Part shown: positions 1 to 7,372 of the stretch, in pieces
How positions within the stretch are numbered: the first letter of the stretch is position 1
Layout of the letters: each line of letters starts with the position of its first letter
Source of the DNA: Shewanella sp. KX20019
Lineage (GTDB): Bacteria; Pseudomonadota; Gammaproteobacteria; Enterobacterales; Shewanellaceae
Reading direction: 5' to 3'
Assembly (NCBI RefSeq): GCF_016757755.1
Contig: NZ_CP068438.1
Span: forward strand, 1 to 22,708
DNA length: 22,708 bases
Made by a program: the position numbers and the translations under genes
Notes under the pieces: model-generated
Databases searched by the model: none
Told to the model about the DNA's origin: nothing
The model's input: only the letters and a program-made list of their open reading frames with translations

Positions 1-230
1 TTAAAAAGTGGTGTTAGTGAAATAGCGTTGTTATCAGCGGTTGCAAGTCATTTGGATGAAAATGATATTTCATCAAAAACAATGATTGATGATGTTCTTG
101 ATTTAATTGATGGCTGTATTAAAATTCTTTCTTTGTTAAAACAGATGATCGGTTTTCTTATTTGCGTTCTGACTTCACAGATTTATTAATGAGCAATTCC
201 CCGCCTGAAGATCATAAAATTCATATGTAA
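1..230 (+). CDS. 3' part of a hypothetical gene that crosses the window ends; probably frame-shifted near its end
   Basis: Frame 1 is open from base 1 to TAA 187-189 and joins in frame to the ORF starting at TTG 22616 if the sequence is circular, giving about 93 residues. The joined protein is hydrophilic and helical, and I recognise no family. The last 20 residues in this frame turn hydrophobic and look unlike the rest. Frame 3, open from 123 to TAA 228-230, instead gives a polar, plausible C-terminus that contains SDFTDLL and ends DHKIHM. A one-base slip near the A4 run at 121-124 would join the two parts. This could be a natural mutation or a sequencing error. No slippery heptamer of the classic X XXY YYZ type lies in the right frame, so programmed frameshifting is not supported. 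Confidence 0.55.
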
Positions 231-247
231 TCAATGTTATCTAATAA

Positions 248-607
248 AACCAATTAAAGACCGTTCATCACATCAGAAACTATAAAAATTCATGCCAGAT
301 TTGTGTTAGCGATTACTCAAAAAATAAAGTCACCGACACATCAAAACCAAAGCGTAAATATACAAAAAGAACGCCTGAAGTGGCCCCGGTAATCGAGCAG
401 CAAGAAGAACAAGAAATCATGCATATAACGCCAACACAGCAAATATTTGAACCCGTTGGAGATAACCCATACATCACGCTTAAAAACGTCATGGCAGACG
501 CCACAACGGCAACGGTTGAGCTTTCCGTAAAAGCTACAGACTTGCTCAAAGTATTAACGCTTGTTGATGATTTGTTATTGCGTGAAAGTGATTTAGATCA
601 ACAATAA
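248..607 (+). pseudogene. Probable 5'-truncated remnant or small hypothetical protein (best start GTG 380)
   Basis: The frame is open from 248 to TAA at 605-607. Residues encoded from about 308 look protein-like: a Lys/Arg-rich stretch (KPKRKYTKR), an acidic Gln/Glu patch (EQQEEQE), then a predicted helical C-terminus (KATDLLKVLTL). There is no ATG in frame before the coding-looking part. GTG 380 has no convincing ribosome binding site and would discard the basic stretch. I read it as the 3' remainder of a longer gene, possibly connected with the tail block that follows. No family was recognised, and a 75-residue protein from GTG 380 remains possible. Confidence 0.4.
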
Positions 608-615
608 CATTGCTG

Positions 616-672
616 TAAGTCATTGATTTTACATAGTGTAAAGATGATGACGCTTCCTCTTTGTGTGATAAT
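616..672 (+). promoter_or_regulatory. Promoter 1 of a three-member set: dyad plus extended -10
   Basis: The dyad TTTACATAGTGTAAA (628-642, perfect 6-bp arms) follows gtaagtcattga. An extended -10, TG-T-GATAAT, lies at 664-672. The TG starts 29 nt after the dyad centre, exactly as in the copies at 3789-3845 and 5963-6020. No -35 hexamer is visible at the usual distance, so the dyad (centred near -44 of the inferred start) is probably an activator site. The promoter serves the micro-ORF at 711 and the tape measure gene. Confidence 0.6.
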
Positions 673-710
673 TAGTGCAGGAATATACACACACACATAA
701 AGAGGGATGT

Positions 711-788
711 ATGGAAATTAAAACCATTGATTTTGCTTTAGGTATTAGCACAAAAATACCTCATAGCATTGCTAAATTGTGGGGGTAA
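711..788 (+). CDS. Micro-ORF 1 (25 aa) ending in Leu-Trp-Gly, upstream of tape measure gene 1
   Basis: ATG 711 follows AGAGGG (701-706) and the ORF stops at TAA 786-788, four bases before the tape measure ATG 792. The peptide starts MEIKTIDFALGIS and ends KLWG. A second copy at 3878-3952 shares the pattern (M..I.FsLGI....LWG) although its nucleotides have largely diverged, which suggests that the peptide is selected. The TGG GGG TAA codons also form the purine-rich ribosome binding site of the next gene, so translation of the two is probably coupled. In lambda-like phages small tail assembly chaperones are encoded just before the tape measure gene; this peptide may be a minimal relative or remnant, which is inference. 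Confidence 0.6.
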   Translation: MEIKTIDFALGISTKIPHSIAKLWG

Positions 789-791
789 ATT

Positions 792-2177
792 ATGGCCGCC
801 ACTAATAATCTTGTTTTATCACTTAGCCTTAAATCTGATGAATTCAAGGCTGATCTTGAAAAAGAAAAATCAACAATCACAAAATGGTCCGCTGATATAT
901 CTAGGCAAACAAGCAAAATGCTTAAATCAGCGACAATTGCCCCGTTTAAATTTATCAAAGACCAGTTATTTTCAATAAAGGGCCTTCTTATTTCAACATT
1001 TTCGCTTGCTGGCGTTGGCGCTTTCTTCAAGAAAACATCAGATTCAGTTAAGGAAATGAAGGACCTGGCCAGGACTTCACGCCTTACAACCGATGAATTC
1101 CAGCGGCTATCCTTTGCCGCTTCAACTGTTGGCGTTGAAGCAAGCAAGGTTGCTGACTTCATGAATGATGCCCTTCTTAAAATCAATGAATACGCAATGG
1201 AAGGTTCAGGAGAAGGGGCCAACATCGTTAAGATGCTTCAGAAAGCTGGCTATGCGTTGAAGGATATTAAAGATCTAAAAGGTGAAGCGCTTTTTGATGC
1301 TATCAGTGATGCCGCAGAAAAAACCGGGATTGATGTTGATACATTAACACGCTACCTGGATGAATTGGCGAGTGATCCAGGCGTTGATTTGGCAAGCGTT
1401 TTTACCTACGACAGAAGCAAATTCAAACAGGCAATGAAAGACTTTAGTGATCTTGATATTGCTTTATCTGACGATCTCATTAAAAACACTGACGATACAC
1501 GCGCAGCCTGGACAAAGCTTTCACTTATCATTGAGAAGTTTGGGCAGATTTATTACGCATCACTTGGGCCAGTTCTTACTTATATAGGAACATATTTAAC
1601 TGATATTTTAACTGAAACGGCAAAAACTGAAGGCGGGTTTAAAGCGCTTGGTTTAACGCTTGCTTCTCAAACCGTTGGCGCGTTTAAAGATGTAATAACG
1701 GCCATTCGTGAAATGATAGGAAGCTTCAAATATGGAATTTATCAGATTCAGGAAGTGGCCAATAAATTTGGGGCTGATCTTAATATTATTGACGACCCAT
1801 TCAAGGCGCAAAAGAAAGCAATTGATGATTATGAAGAAAAGCTTGAATCATCAAACGACAAGATAAGCAAAATAGAAGGCAAAATGAAAGATAATAGCGA
1901 CATTGCTGATGATTATTATTGGGGGATTCCTGAAGAAGTTGCCAGCAAAATTGCTAGTGATAACAAAGATTATGAGGAAGAAATGAATCGTGCTCTTGGT
2001 GAAAGGGCGAATATTTACGCTGAAATGAAGGCTGAAAAAGAAAAGCTTGAATCACTTAAAGATAATCTTTCATCATCAAGTTTTGCGCCTGAAGCCGGGC
2101 CAATTGAAACATCATTTGGCGTTCATGAAGAGGAACTTTTAAATAAAAGTGATGAAGCAGCAAAAAAAACATCGTGA
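792..2177 (+). CDS. Phage tail tape measure protein, N-terminal part (tape measure 1, frame-shifted)
   Basis: The 461-residue ORF starts at ATG 792 behind GGGGG. The start (MAATNNLVLSLSLKSDEF), the hydrophobic patch near residues 55-75, the conserved globular segment at about residues 82-212 and the later charged helical stretch resemble lambda-family tape measure proteins. These line the tail lumen, set tail length and help DNA entry. The ORF runs into TGA 2175-2177 just after an A8 tract at 2162-2169; the +1 frame from there carries the missing C-terminal domain (2149-2826). The paralog at 3956-5899 is uninterrupted, so this gene was originally about 685 codons. Residues 82-212 are almost identical to the paralog. 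The A8 frame break may be natural loss, slippage or a sequence error. Confidence 0.8.
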   Translation: MAATNNLVLSLSLKSDEFKADLEKEKSTITKWSADISRQTSKMLKSATIAPFKFIKDQLFSIKGLLISTFSLAGVGAFFKKTSDSVKEMKDLARTSRLTTDEFQRLSFAASTVGVEASKVADFMNDALLKINEYAMEGSGEGANIVKMLQKAGYALKDIKDLKGEALFDAISDAAEKTGIDVDTLTRYLDELASDPGVDLASVFTYDRSKFKQAMKDFSDLDIALSDDLIKNTDDTRAAWTKLSLIIEKFGQIYYASLGPVLTYIGTYLTDILTETAKTEGGFKALGLTLASQTVGAFKDVITAIREMIGSFKYGIYQIQEVANKFGADLNIIDDPFKAQKKAIDDYEEKLESSNDKISKIEGKMKDNSDIADDYYWGIPEEVASKIASDNKDYEEEMNRALGERANIYAEMKAEKEKLESLKDNLSSSSFAPEAGPIETSFGVHEEELLNKSDEAAKKTS

Positions 2178-2826
2178 ATTAGCTAGTGAAGCTGAAAATG
2201 AAACTGAAAAAGCCAAGAATAAAATTGAAGAAACAGTTTCAGCACTGGACGTTCTTAAAGATAACATTGAGATTACGTTCAAAAAGGATGGAAAACAGGC
2301 AGTTGACAACTTTGGAAACGAGGTGGAAAACTCATTTATGAGAATGGTTGACACAGGGAAATTCAACTTCAAACAGCTAGGTGATTCTGTCATTAAAGAG
2401 CTTCAACGAATGATGATAAGAGCGCTTATCGTCAAGCCTATCATAGACAGTCTAACAAGCGCTTTCGGTTTAGGTGATAGTCCAAATGCGAATGCAAGTG
2501 CAGCGCCCAAGGCAACAGGCGGCCCGGTTATCGGCGGCCAAAGCTACCTAATAGGCGAGAAAGGGCCTGAATTATTCACGCCATCAACTTCAGGCAATAT
2601 CACGCCAAATAACAGGCTTGGTGGCGGTGGTAGCCCTGTTCAGGTAAATGTGATCAACAACAGTGGTGAAAATGATAAAACAGAAACCAGGGATGAAGGC
2701 GGGGATAAGATTCTTGATGTAATCATTGGCCAGGCAAAAGCAGCCATTTCAGATGATATAAGCCGTGGAACAGGCGTGGCAAGAGTTCTTGAAGGCAAAT
2801 ATGGCCTTAATCGCAAGTCGTTTTAA
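2149..2826 (+). CDS. Phage tail tape measure protein, C-terminal part (tape measure 1)
   Basis: The +1 frame continues the tape measure reading across the A8 tract. It contains the typical lambda-type C-terminal region: FKKDGKQAVDNFG, then KELQRMMIRALIVKP (helical), then GGPVIGGQSYLIGEKGPELF at about residue 123 and a Gly/Asn-rich stretch. The same order is fused in one frame in the paralog (5400-5899). As a separate gene it could start at GTG 2149 or ATG 2152, but AGAGGA (2129-2134) is 14-17 nt away, too far for good initiation. A shifted product or an inactive gene is therefore more likely than a real second gene. Confidence 0.75.
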   Translation: MMKQQKKHRELASEAENETEKAKNKIEETVSALDVLKDNIEITFKKDGKQAVDNFGNEVENSFMRMVDTGKFNFKQLGDSVIKELQRMMIRALIVKPIIDSLTSAFGLGDSPNANASAAPKATGGPVIGGQSYLIGEKGPELFTPSTSGNITPNNRLGGGGSPVQVNVINNSGENDKTETRDEGGDKILDVIIGQAKAAISDDISRGTGVARVLEGKYGLNRKSF

Positions 2827-2833
2827 ATAAAAA

Positions 2834-2851
2834 GCCGCCTACATTGGCGGC
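2834..2851 (+). terminator. GC-rich hairpin after tape measure 1
   Basis: GCCGCC (834-839 of the line, i.e. 2834-2839) pairs with GGCGGC (2846-2851) over a 6-nt loop. The plus-strand 3' side is ATTAATT rather than a T run, so termination would be weak and the next gene at 2870 may be reached by read-through. Confidence 0.4.
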
Positions 2852-2869
2852 ATTAATTAAGGTGTAAAA

Positions 2870-3739
2870 ATGTTTTTAACTTATGAAACTAATTATGATT
2901 TATTAAAGCTAAACAAGAAAGTTAAATTTTTGTTAAAAGCAAATAAACTAGAATTAAATGAAAGAAATTTCCTTAAAATGTCACTTGAATTCGCATCAAA
3001 AAAATCAGATTATGCGGCTGCCTTGATTGCTAATGAAGAATATGTTTTCCAATGTACAGGGCGAAATATAATTTTCCCTGAATCAAATGAACTGATTAAA
3101 TCAATCATGGAATCACGTTTTGATATTTCTGAAGGATTTAACATTTCATTCCCATTTAATTCTTTCGTTATCGCCATGCCACGTGATTCTTATATAAAAC
3201 CGCTTCTAGTGTCATTTATTGATAAAGAAACAAGGGCTGAACAGGTAAATAAATTAGGATTCAATGAAGATGCAGCAATATTATCAGTGCTATATCGTGA
3301 TGATAAAAATGATGTAATCAAAAGCGTATTGAAAAAAAACGATGTTCCTAAAATTCTTGATTCTAAAAACTTTTATGATTTCCAAGAAAAATATACAACA
3401 GCAAATATTCAAGATAGCAAATTAAAAAGCTGTGAACACATGTTCAACGCCGTTAAATTCGCATGTTCATTGATGATTTACCATTCAGCATGTGGCGGAA
3501 TGATGGAAGGTTTCCCTGAATGGGATCGTGTTAGATTTCCAAAGCATTCAAAGAAGATTGATTACTCAGGCCATGTAATTGTTGATACGATTTCAAATGA
3601 TGATTGTTTAGATGTTGTCAATGTAAAGCCTCATTTCAGAAACTTAAAAGACCCACGCTTTTACACTGGAATTTATTCAGATATTGAACCTGGTTCAAGG
3701 TGGACGCTTGTTAGTGAGCACACAAAAACCAGACGTTAA
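2870..3739 (+). CDS. Hypothetical protein between the two tape measure genes (289 aa)
   Basis: ATG 2870 follows AAGG at 2859-2862. The protein is soluble, Lys/Asp/Phe-rich, with no signal peptide or clear membrane segment. The middle has CEHMFNAVKFACSLMIYHS (about residues 189-207), a Cys-containing helix followed by CGGMMEG. The C-terminus has VKPHFRN..DPRFYTG and GSRWTLV, with regularly placed basic and aromatic residues that could form a nucleic-acid or virion contact. I do not recognise the family. It is co-directional with both tape measure genes, lacks its own copy of the shared dyad promoter, and is followed by a hairpin, so it is probably read from promoter 1. Confidence 0.75.
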   Translation: MFLTYETNYDLLKLNKKVKFLLKANKLELNERNFLKMSLEFASKKSDYAAALIANEEYVFQCTGRNIIFPESNELIKSIMESRFDISEGFNISFPFNSFVIAMPRDSYIKPLLVSFIDKETRAEQVNKLGFNEDAAILSVLYRDDKNDVIKSVLKKNDVPKILDSKNFYDFQEKYTTANIQDSKLKSCEHMFNAVKFACSLMIYHSACGGMMEGFPEWDRVRFPKHSKKIDYSGHVIVDTISNDDCLDVVNVKPHFRNLKDPRFYTGIYSDIEPGSRWTLVSEHTKTRR

Positions 3740-3760
3740 AAAGTAATATTTTGTGATAAT

Positions 3761-3789
3761 GGTGATCACTGCAATCAGTGATTGCCTTT
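3761..3789 (+). terminator. Probable weak terminator after the 289-aa gene
   Basis: GGTGATCACTG (3761-3771) pairs with CAGTGATTGCC (3776-3786) across a CAAT loop, with two G-T pairs, followed by TTTAAG. It separates the first tape measure unit from promoter 2. Confidence 0.45.
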
Positions 3790-3845
3790 AAGTTATTGAT
3801 TTTACAGAGCGCAAAATATAAACAATCCTTCTTGTATGGGATAAT
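3789..3845 (+). promoter_or_regulatory. Promoter 2 of the set
   Basis: taagttattga is followed by the dyad TTTACAGAGCGCAAA (3801-3815) and the extended -10 TG-G-GATAAT (3837-3845). The TG begins 29 nt from the dyad centre (3808). The sequence between and downstream differs from promoter 1, so the shared parts look functionally conserved. It drives micro-ORF 2 and tape measure 2. Confidence 0.6.
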
Positions 3846-3877
3846 TGCTAGGTCATGACATACAAAAAGGAAACAAC

Positions 3878-3952
3878 ATGGTAAACAACATCAACTTTTC
3901 TCTAGGAATCGGGGAAAAAAAATCTAACAACATGATTCATTTGTGGGGGTAA
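3878..3952 (+). CDS. Micro-ORF 2 (24 aa) ending in Leu-Trp-Gly
   Basis: ATG 3878 has AAAAAGG (3864-3870) seven bases upstream. The peptide begins MVNNINFSLGIGEKK and ends HLWG; TAA 3950-3952 is followed by ATTATG of tape measure 2. Compared with micro-ORF 1, the FsLGI core and the LWG end are kept while the middle differs. The last codons double as the Shine-Dalgarno sequence of the next gene. Confidence 0.6.
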   Translation: MVNNINFSLGIGEKKSNNMIHLWG

Positions 3953-3955
3953 ATT

Positions 3956-5899
3956 ATGGCCGCCACTAATAATCTTGTTATGTCACTTAGCCTTAAATCT
4001 GATGAATTCAAGGCTAATCTTGAAAAAGAAAAAGCAGCAATCACAAAATGGCATCATTCCGTTTCTCGACAAACTGCTAAAGCGATCAAAACTACTTTTA
4101 ATGCGCCTTTAAATATAATCAAAAACCAACTTTTTTCGGTTAAAGGAATGATGATTTCAGCATTTTCCGCCGCTGGAATTGGTCATACATTCAAAAAAAT
4201 ATCAGATTCAGTTAAGGAAATGAAGGACCTGGCCAGGACTTCACGCCTCACAACCGATGAATTCCAGCGGCTATCCTTTGCCGCTTCAACTGTTGGCGTT
4301 GAAGCAAGCAAGGTTGCTGACTTCATGAATGATGCCCTTCTTAAAATCAATGAATACGCAATGGAAGGTTCAGGAGAAGGGGCCAACATCGTTAAGATGC
4401 TTCAGAAAGCTGGCTATGCGTTGAAGGATATTAAAGATCTAAAAGGTGAAGCGCTTTTTGATGCTATCAGTGATGCCGCAGAAAAAACCGGGATTGATGT
4501 TGATACATTAACACGCTACCTGGATGAATTGGCGAGTGATCCAGGCGTTGATTTGGCAAGCGTTTTTACCTACGACAAAAGCAAATTCAACAAGGCATTA
4601 GCCGTTTTTGGTGATCTTGATATTGCTTTATCTGACGATCTCATTAAAAACACTGACGATACACGCGAAGCCTGGACAAAGCTTTCACTTATCATTGAGA
4701 AGTTTTCAGAAATTTTTTATGCATCACTTGGGCCAGTTCTTACTTATATAGGAACATATTTAACTGATGTTTTAATTGAAACAGCAAGGGGTGAAGGTGG
4801 GTTTGATATGGCCGGGAAAATGATGGCCACTAAAACAATTGATCTCTTTAAAAGTGCCAGCGCTTATACTCGTGAACTGATAGGAAACTTAACGTATTCA
4901 GCTTATAAAACACAAGAGTTCTTCAACGCCATTGGTGCTGATTTTGATATTATTGACGACCCATTTGAAGCGCAGCGCAATCAACTTGATGCCATAGTTG
5001 GCAACATTTCTGATCTTAATAACTCTATTGCTGATTATGAAGAAAAGCTTCGTGTTCTTAACAATCGTGAAGGCAAGCAAAGAGGTTATTATGTAGGAAA
5101 CCAGGAAGAAGAATTTAAACAGCAACGCGATGTTCTAAATTCTGGAATGAACAAGATAAGAGAGCTAAAGCGCGGATTATTAATCCAAAAAAGGGATCTA
5201 AAAGCTAAAATTGATAGAGCTTCACCAGAAGATTTCAAACCTAAATTCACCATGCTTGGATCTACTGATTTTAAATTTTCATTGCCTGATTCTAGCAATA
5301 GCGGAACCAGGGAAATTCCCAACAAAAAAGGCGGTGAAGATGGCAATACTAATGGCAGAAAGAATGAAGTAGAAAAAGCAACGGAATCATTGTATTCATT
5401 AGACAAAATAATGAAAGAAACATTTGATGAAGATTGCAAACAGGCAGTTGAAAGCTTTGGAAGTTCAATTGAAGAATCATTTGTTGATATGATGAAAGAA
5501 GGACAAATGAATTTTTCAAAGTTAGCAAACGAGGTTCTTCGTGAGATTCAGCGCCTTCTTATCAAAGCTATGATTACAGCGGCCATGGTTAGAGCCGCTG
5601 AAATGATAGGCACTTACATTGGCGGGCCTATTGGTGGTTACATTGCCGGGGAATTTGCCAGGAACATAGCAAAAAGAGAAGAAGGCGGCCCGGTTATCGG
5701 CGGTGAAACTTATCTTGTTGGTGAGAAAGGTACAGAGGTTTTCAGTTCAGGTTCATCAAATAAAGCCGATTTTAAAAAGGTTAATATTTTGAACAACACT
5801 AGCAAAAAAGTTGAAATAGAAACCAGGCATGATGGCCCAACAACAATTATTGATATTTTTGTTGGTTCTGAAAATGGAAAAGCGATTATTCAAGCGTGA
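3956..5899 (+). CDS. Phage tail tape measure protein (tape measure 2, intact, 647 aa)
   Basis: A single 647-residue frame holds the whole lambda-type tape measure architecture. It has a conserved N-terminus (MAATNNLVMSLSLKSDEF), a hydrophobic patch near 55-75, a segment at about 82-212 almost identical to tape measure 1, a charged helical middle (about 345-420), and a Gly/Asn-rich linker (about 445-475). The C-terminal domain follows, with KQAVESFG, a hydrophobic helical stretch (about 535-570) and GGPVIGGETYLVGEKGTEVF near 577. From the general rule of about 1.5 angstrom of tail per residue, a tail near 100 nm would be expected. No tail tube, tail tip or head genes are nearby. A strong terminator follows at 5909-5929. 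Confidence 0.85.
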   Translation: MAATNNLVMSLSLKSDEFKANLEKEKAAITKWHHSVSRQTAKAIKTTFNAPLNIIKNQLFSVKGMMISAFSAAGIGHTFKKISDSVKEMKDLARTSRLTTDEFQRLSFAASTVGVEASKVADFMNDALLKINEYAMEGSGEGANIVKMLQKAGYALKDIKDLKGEALFDAISDAAEKTGIDVDTLTRYLDELASDPGVDLASVFTYDKSKFNKALAVFGDLDIALSDDLIKNTDDTREAWTKLSLIIEKFSEIFYASLGPVLTYIGTYLTDVLIETARGEGGFDMAGKMMATKTIDLFKSASAYTRELIGNLTYSAYKTQEFFNAIGADFDIIDDPFEAQRNQLDAIVGNISDLNNSIADYEEKLRVLNNREGKQRGYYVGNQEEEFKQQRDVLNSGMNKIRELKRGLLIQKRDLKAKIDRASPEDFKPKFTMLGSTDFKFSLPDSSNSGTREIPNKKGGEDGNTNGRKNEVEKATESLYSLDKIMKETFDEDCKQAVESFGSSIEESFVDMMKEGQMNFSKLANEVLREIQRLLIKAMITAAMVRAAEMIGTYIGGPIGGYIAGEFARNIAKREEGGPVIGGETYLVGEKGTEVFSSGSSNKADFKKVNILNNTSKKVEIETRHDGPTTIIDIFVGSENGKAIIQA

Positions 5900-5908
5900 T
5901 AATCAAGG

Positions 5909-5929
5909 CCCGCGATTGCGGGTTTTTTT
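5909..5929 (+). terminator. Rho-independent terminator of tape measure 2
   Basis: CCCGC (5909-5913) pairs with GCGGG (5918-5922) over a GATT loop and is followed by seven T. Confidence 0.8.
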
Positions 5930-5962
5930 CTATAAGTGAAACAGATCAAATACAAAGACAAC

Positions 5963-6020
5963 GTAAGTCATTGATTTTACACAGCGCAAAGATGAATTAT
6001 TGTGTTGTTTGTGTCATATT
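5963..6020 (+). promoter_or_regulatory. Promoter 3 of the set
   Basis: gtaagtcattga, identical to copy 1, is followed by the dyad TTTACACAGCGCAAA (5976-5990) and TG-T-CATATT (6012-6020). The TG again begins 29 nt from the dyad centre (5983). It drives the coiled-coil gene at 6051. Confidence 0.55.
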
Positions 6021-6050
6021 TCATATACAACATACAAAGTGAGATATGAC

Positions 6051-6779
6051 ATGAAAGAACAAATTACACACGTTCCAAACACAACGGACCGCAAATGTCC
6101 TGATGTGGTAAAGCGCCAGGAAAAAGAGCTAATTGAACGCAAACTACATGAAAAAGAGTTAAGAGAAGAAGAAGAATTACGAAAGGCTGAACAAGAAGAA
6201 GAACGCAAACAAGAAGAAGCCAATCGTAAACAAGAGGCAATGTCAACAACTGATTTGAATGTTGCTGAAGCCTGGGCCGAAGAATCAGGCATTTTAAACA
6301 AGCATGATTACACTGGTAACATCAAAAATCTTTCAATCCTTAATGTATCAATTAAGGCTTGTAAAAAAGAGATTAAAAAACGCAAAGAAGATGCGGTTTT
6401 AAATACTGGTAGCTATGAAAAAATAAGTGATTTATCTTTCATTGATTTTTTGATTGATTTTAAAGACAAGCTATCACAAGGCTATTTGCTTGAAAAAACC
6501 GATCATTACAGCATTAGCGGAAAGGAAACGTTGGATTATGAATATTCAACATCATTCAACACATATAGTGTGACGCTTAAAAAACCAAAATCTTTGATTG
6601 TTGAAGATGTGGCGAACGCTGAAAAAGAAGCTGAAGCGGATTATAAAGAAGAAATCAAAAACCGTGAAGCTGAACGAGTTGAAAAGCTTGAAGCTATGAA
6701 GGCGGCCCATAGTTACTGGAAAGAATTTGATTTGCGCGTATCTAATGAAAAGAAACTAGCGGAATCACTTTTAGGATGA
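6051..6779 (+). CDS. Hypothetical coiled-coil protein (242 aa)
   Basis: I chose ATG 6051, behind gtgagat, instead of the in-frame ATG 6000, which would overlap the promoter. Residues about 20-65 are nearly all Glu, Lys, Arg and Gln (for example LREEEELRKAEQEEERKQ), a long charged helix or coiled coil. A mixed alpha/beta segment follows (about 75-190, with LSFIDFLIDFKDKL), then a second charged helix (about 190-225). No enzyme motif or membrane segment is seen. It carries the same promoter as the tape measure units and ends in a strong terminator, so it belongs to the same regulon. A scaffold or chaperone role would fit the context but is not shown by the sequence. Confidence 0.75.
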   Translation: MKEQITHVPNTTDRKCPDVVKRQEKELIERKLHEKELREEEELRKAEQEEERKQEEANRKQEAMSTTDLNVAEAWAEESGILNKHDYTGNIKNLSILNVSIKACKKEIKKRKEDAVLNTGSYEKISDLSFIDFLIDFKDKLSQGYLLEKTDHYSISGKETLDYEYSTSFNTYSVTLKKPKSLIVEDVANAEKEAEADYKEEIKNREAERVEKLEAMKAAHSYWKEFDLRVSNEKKLAESLLG

Positions 6780-6822
6780 TTCCAAAAACTTGGCGTTAAC
6801 ATTTAGCTAGTTTAACTTTCCC

Positions 6823-6856
6823 CCCCTGGTTTTATTGCTTTGGCCAGGGGTTTTTT
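6823..6856 (+). terminator. Rho-independent terminator of the tail-like block
   Basis: CCCCTGG (6823-6829) pairs with CCAGGGG (6844-6850) and is followed by six T. Confidence 0.8.
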
Positions 6857-7050
6857 ACACCTAAAATATGTTATCAAAAGTGTTTTTAATATATTTAACG
6901 GCGTTTCATCATAATGAAATGTTTACGCAAAATAACGTTAATTGATAGTGTTAACATTATTAAAATATATCCAGCTTATACGCTGGCTTTCTTATTATTT
7001 TTAAGATCCAAAATGATATAATTGAGAAAGCAGATAAGGAAATTTTAATT
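6857..7050 (+). promoter_or_regulatory. Leader region with extended -10 promoter for the 7051 gene
   Basis: This AT-rich spacer holds a small hairpin (CCAGC 6971-6975 with GCTGG 6982-6986, then a T-rich stretch) and a perfect extended -10, TG-A-TATAAT (7014-7022). AAGGA at 7036-7040 is the ribosome binding site. The TTTACA dyad is not present, so regulation differs from the tail-like block. Confidence 0.5.
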
Positions 7051-7314
7051 ATGTCAAATTATGCAGAAACAAAAACTTATAGCGTAGAAGGCGATGGAAG
7101 CTATAAGCTATTATTAGACCAGGATGTATTAAGAAAAACTCTTATATTCCATTCATCAGTAAATTCAATTGCTAGATATGCGTTTAGTGAAACACAGCCA
7201 GAGGACACATTACAGGGCTTTTTGGTATCTGGAACGTTTGAAATGATGAACGCGCCAGCAACTAAACTTTGGGTTAATCAACGAGGTCTTAAAGTGTACA
7301 CAATAACGAGTTAG
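7051..7314 (+). CDS. Small beta-rich hypothetical protein (87 aa)
   Basis: ATG 7051 follows AAGGA with normal spacing. The protein alternates polar and hydrophobic residues and has the order of a small beta sandwich: YSVEGDGSYKLLL, RKTLIFHSS, ARYAFSE, LQGFLVSGTFEM, ATKLWVNQRG, LKVYTITS. This order (Arg-x-x-Leu strand, Phe-Ser, a Gly-containing turn, C-terminal LKVYTI strand) resembles short virion accessory or decoration proteins of phages, but the match is only to a pattern. The next gene encodes a membrane protein. Confidence 0.65.
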   Translation: MSNYAETKTYSVEGDGSYKLLLDQDVLRKTLIFHSSVNSIARYAFSETQPEDTLQGFLVSGTFEMMNAPATKLWVNQRGLKVYTITS

Positions 7315-7372
7315 CCAATGAAAATGCATATGTTTTCCTTCTTAAATATCTTTGCGTAGTGTACACTTAACG

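Noticed and set aside
121..143. Programmed -1 frameshift in the end-crossing gene
   Set aside because: No X XXY YYZ heptamer lies in the zero frame and no downstream structure is evident; mutation or read error is simpler.
761..1225. Minus-strand ORF inside tape measure 1, repeated at 4183-4389
   Set aside because: It mirrors the conserved plus-strand coding block; its repeat only reflects the paralog identity, and it lacks a ribosome binding site.
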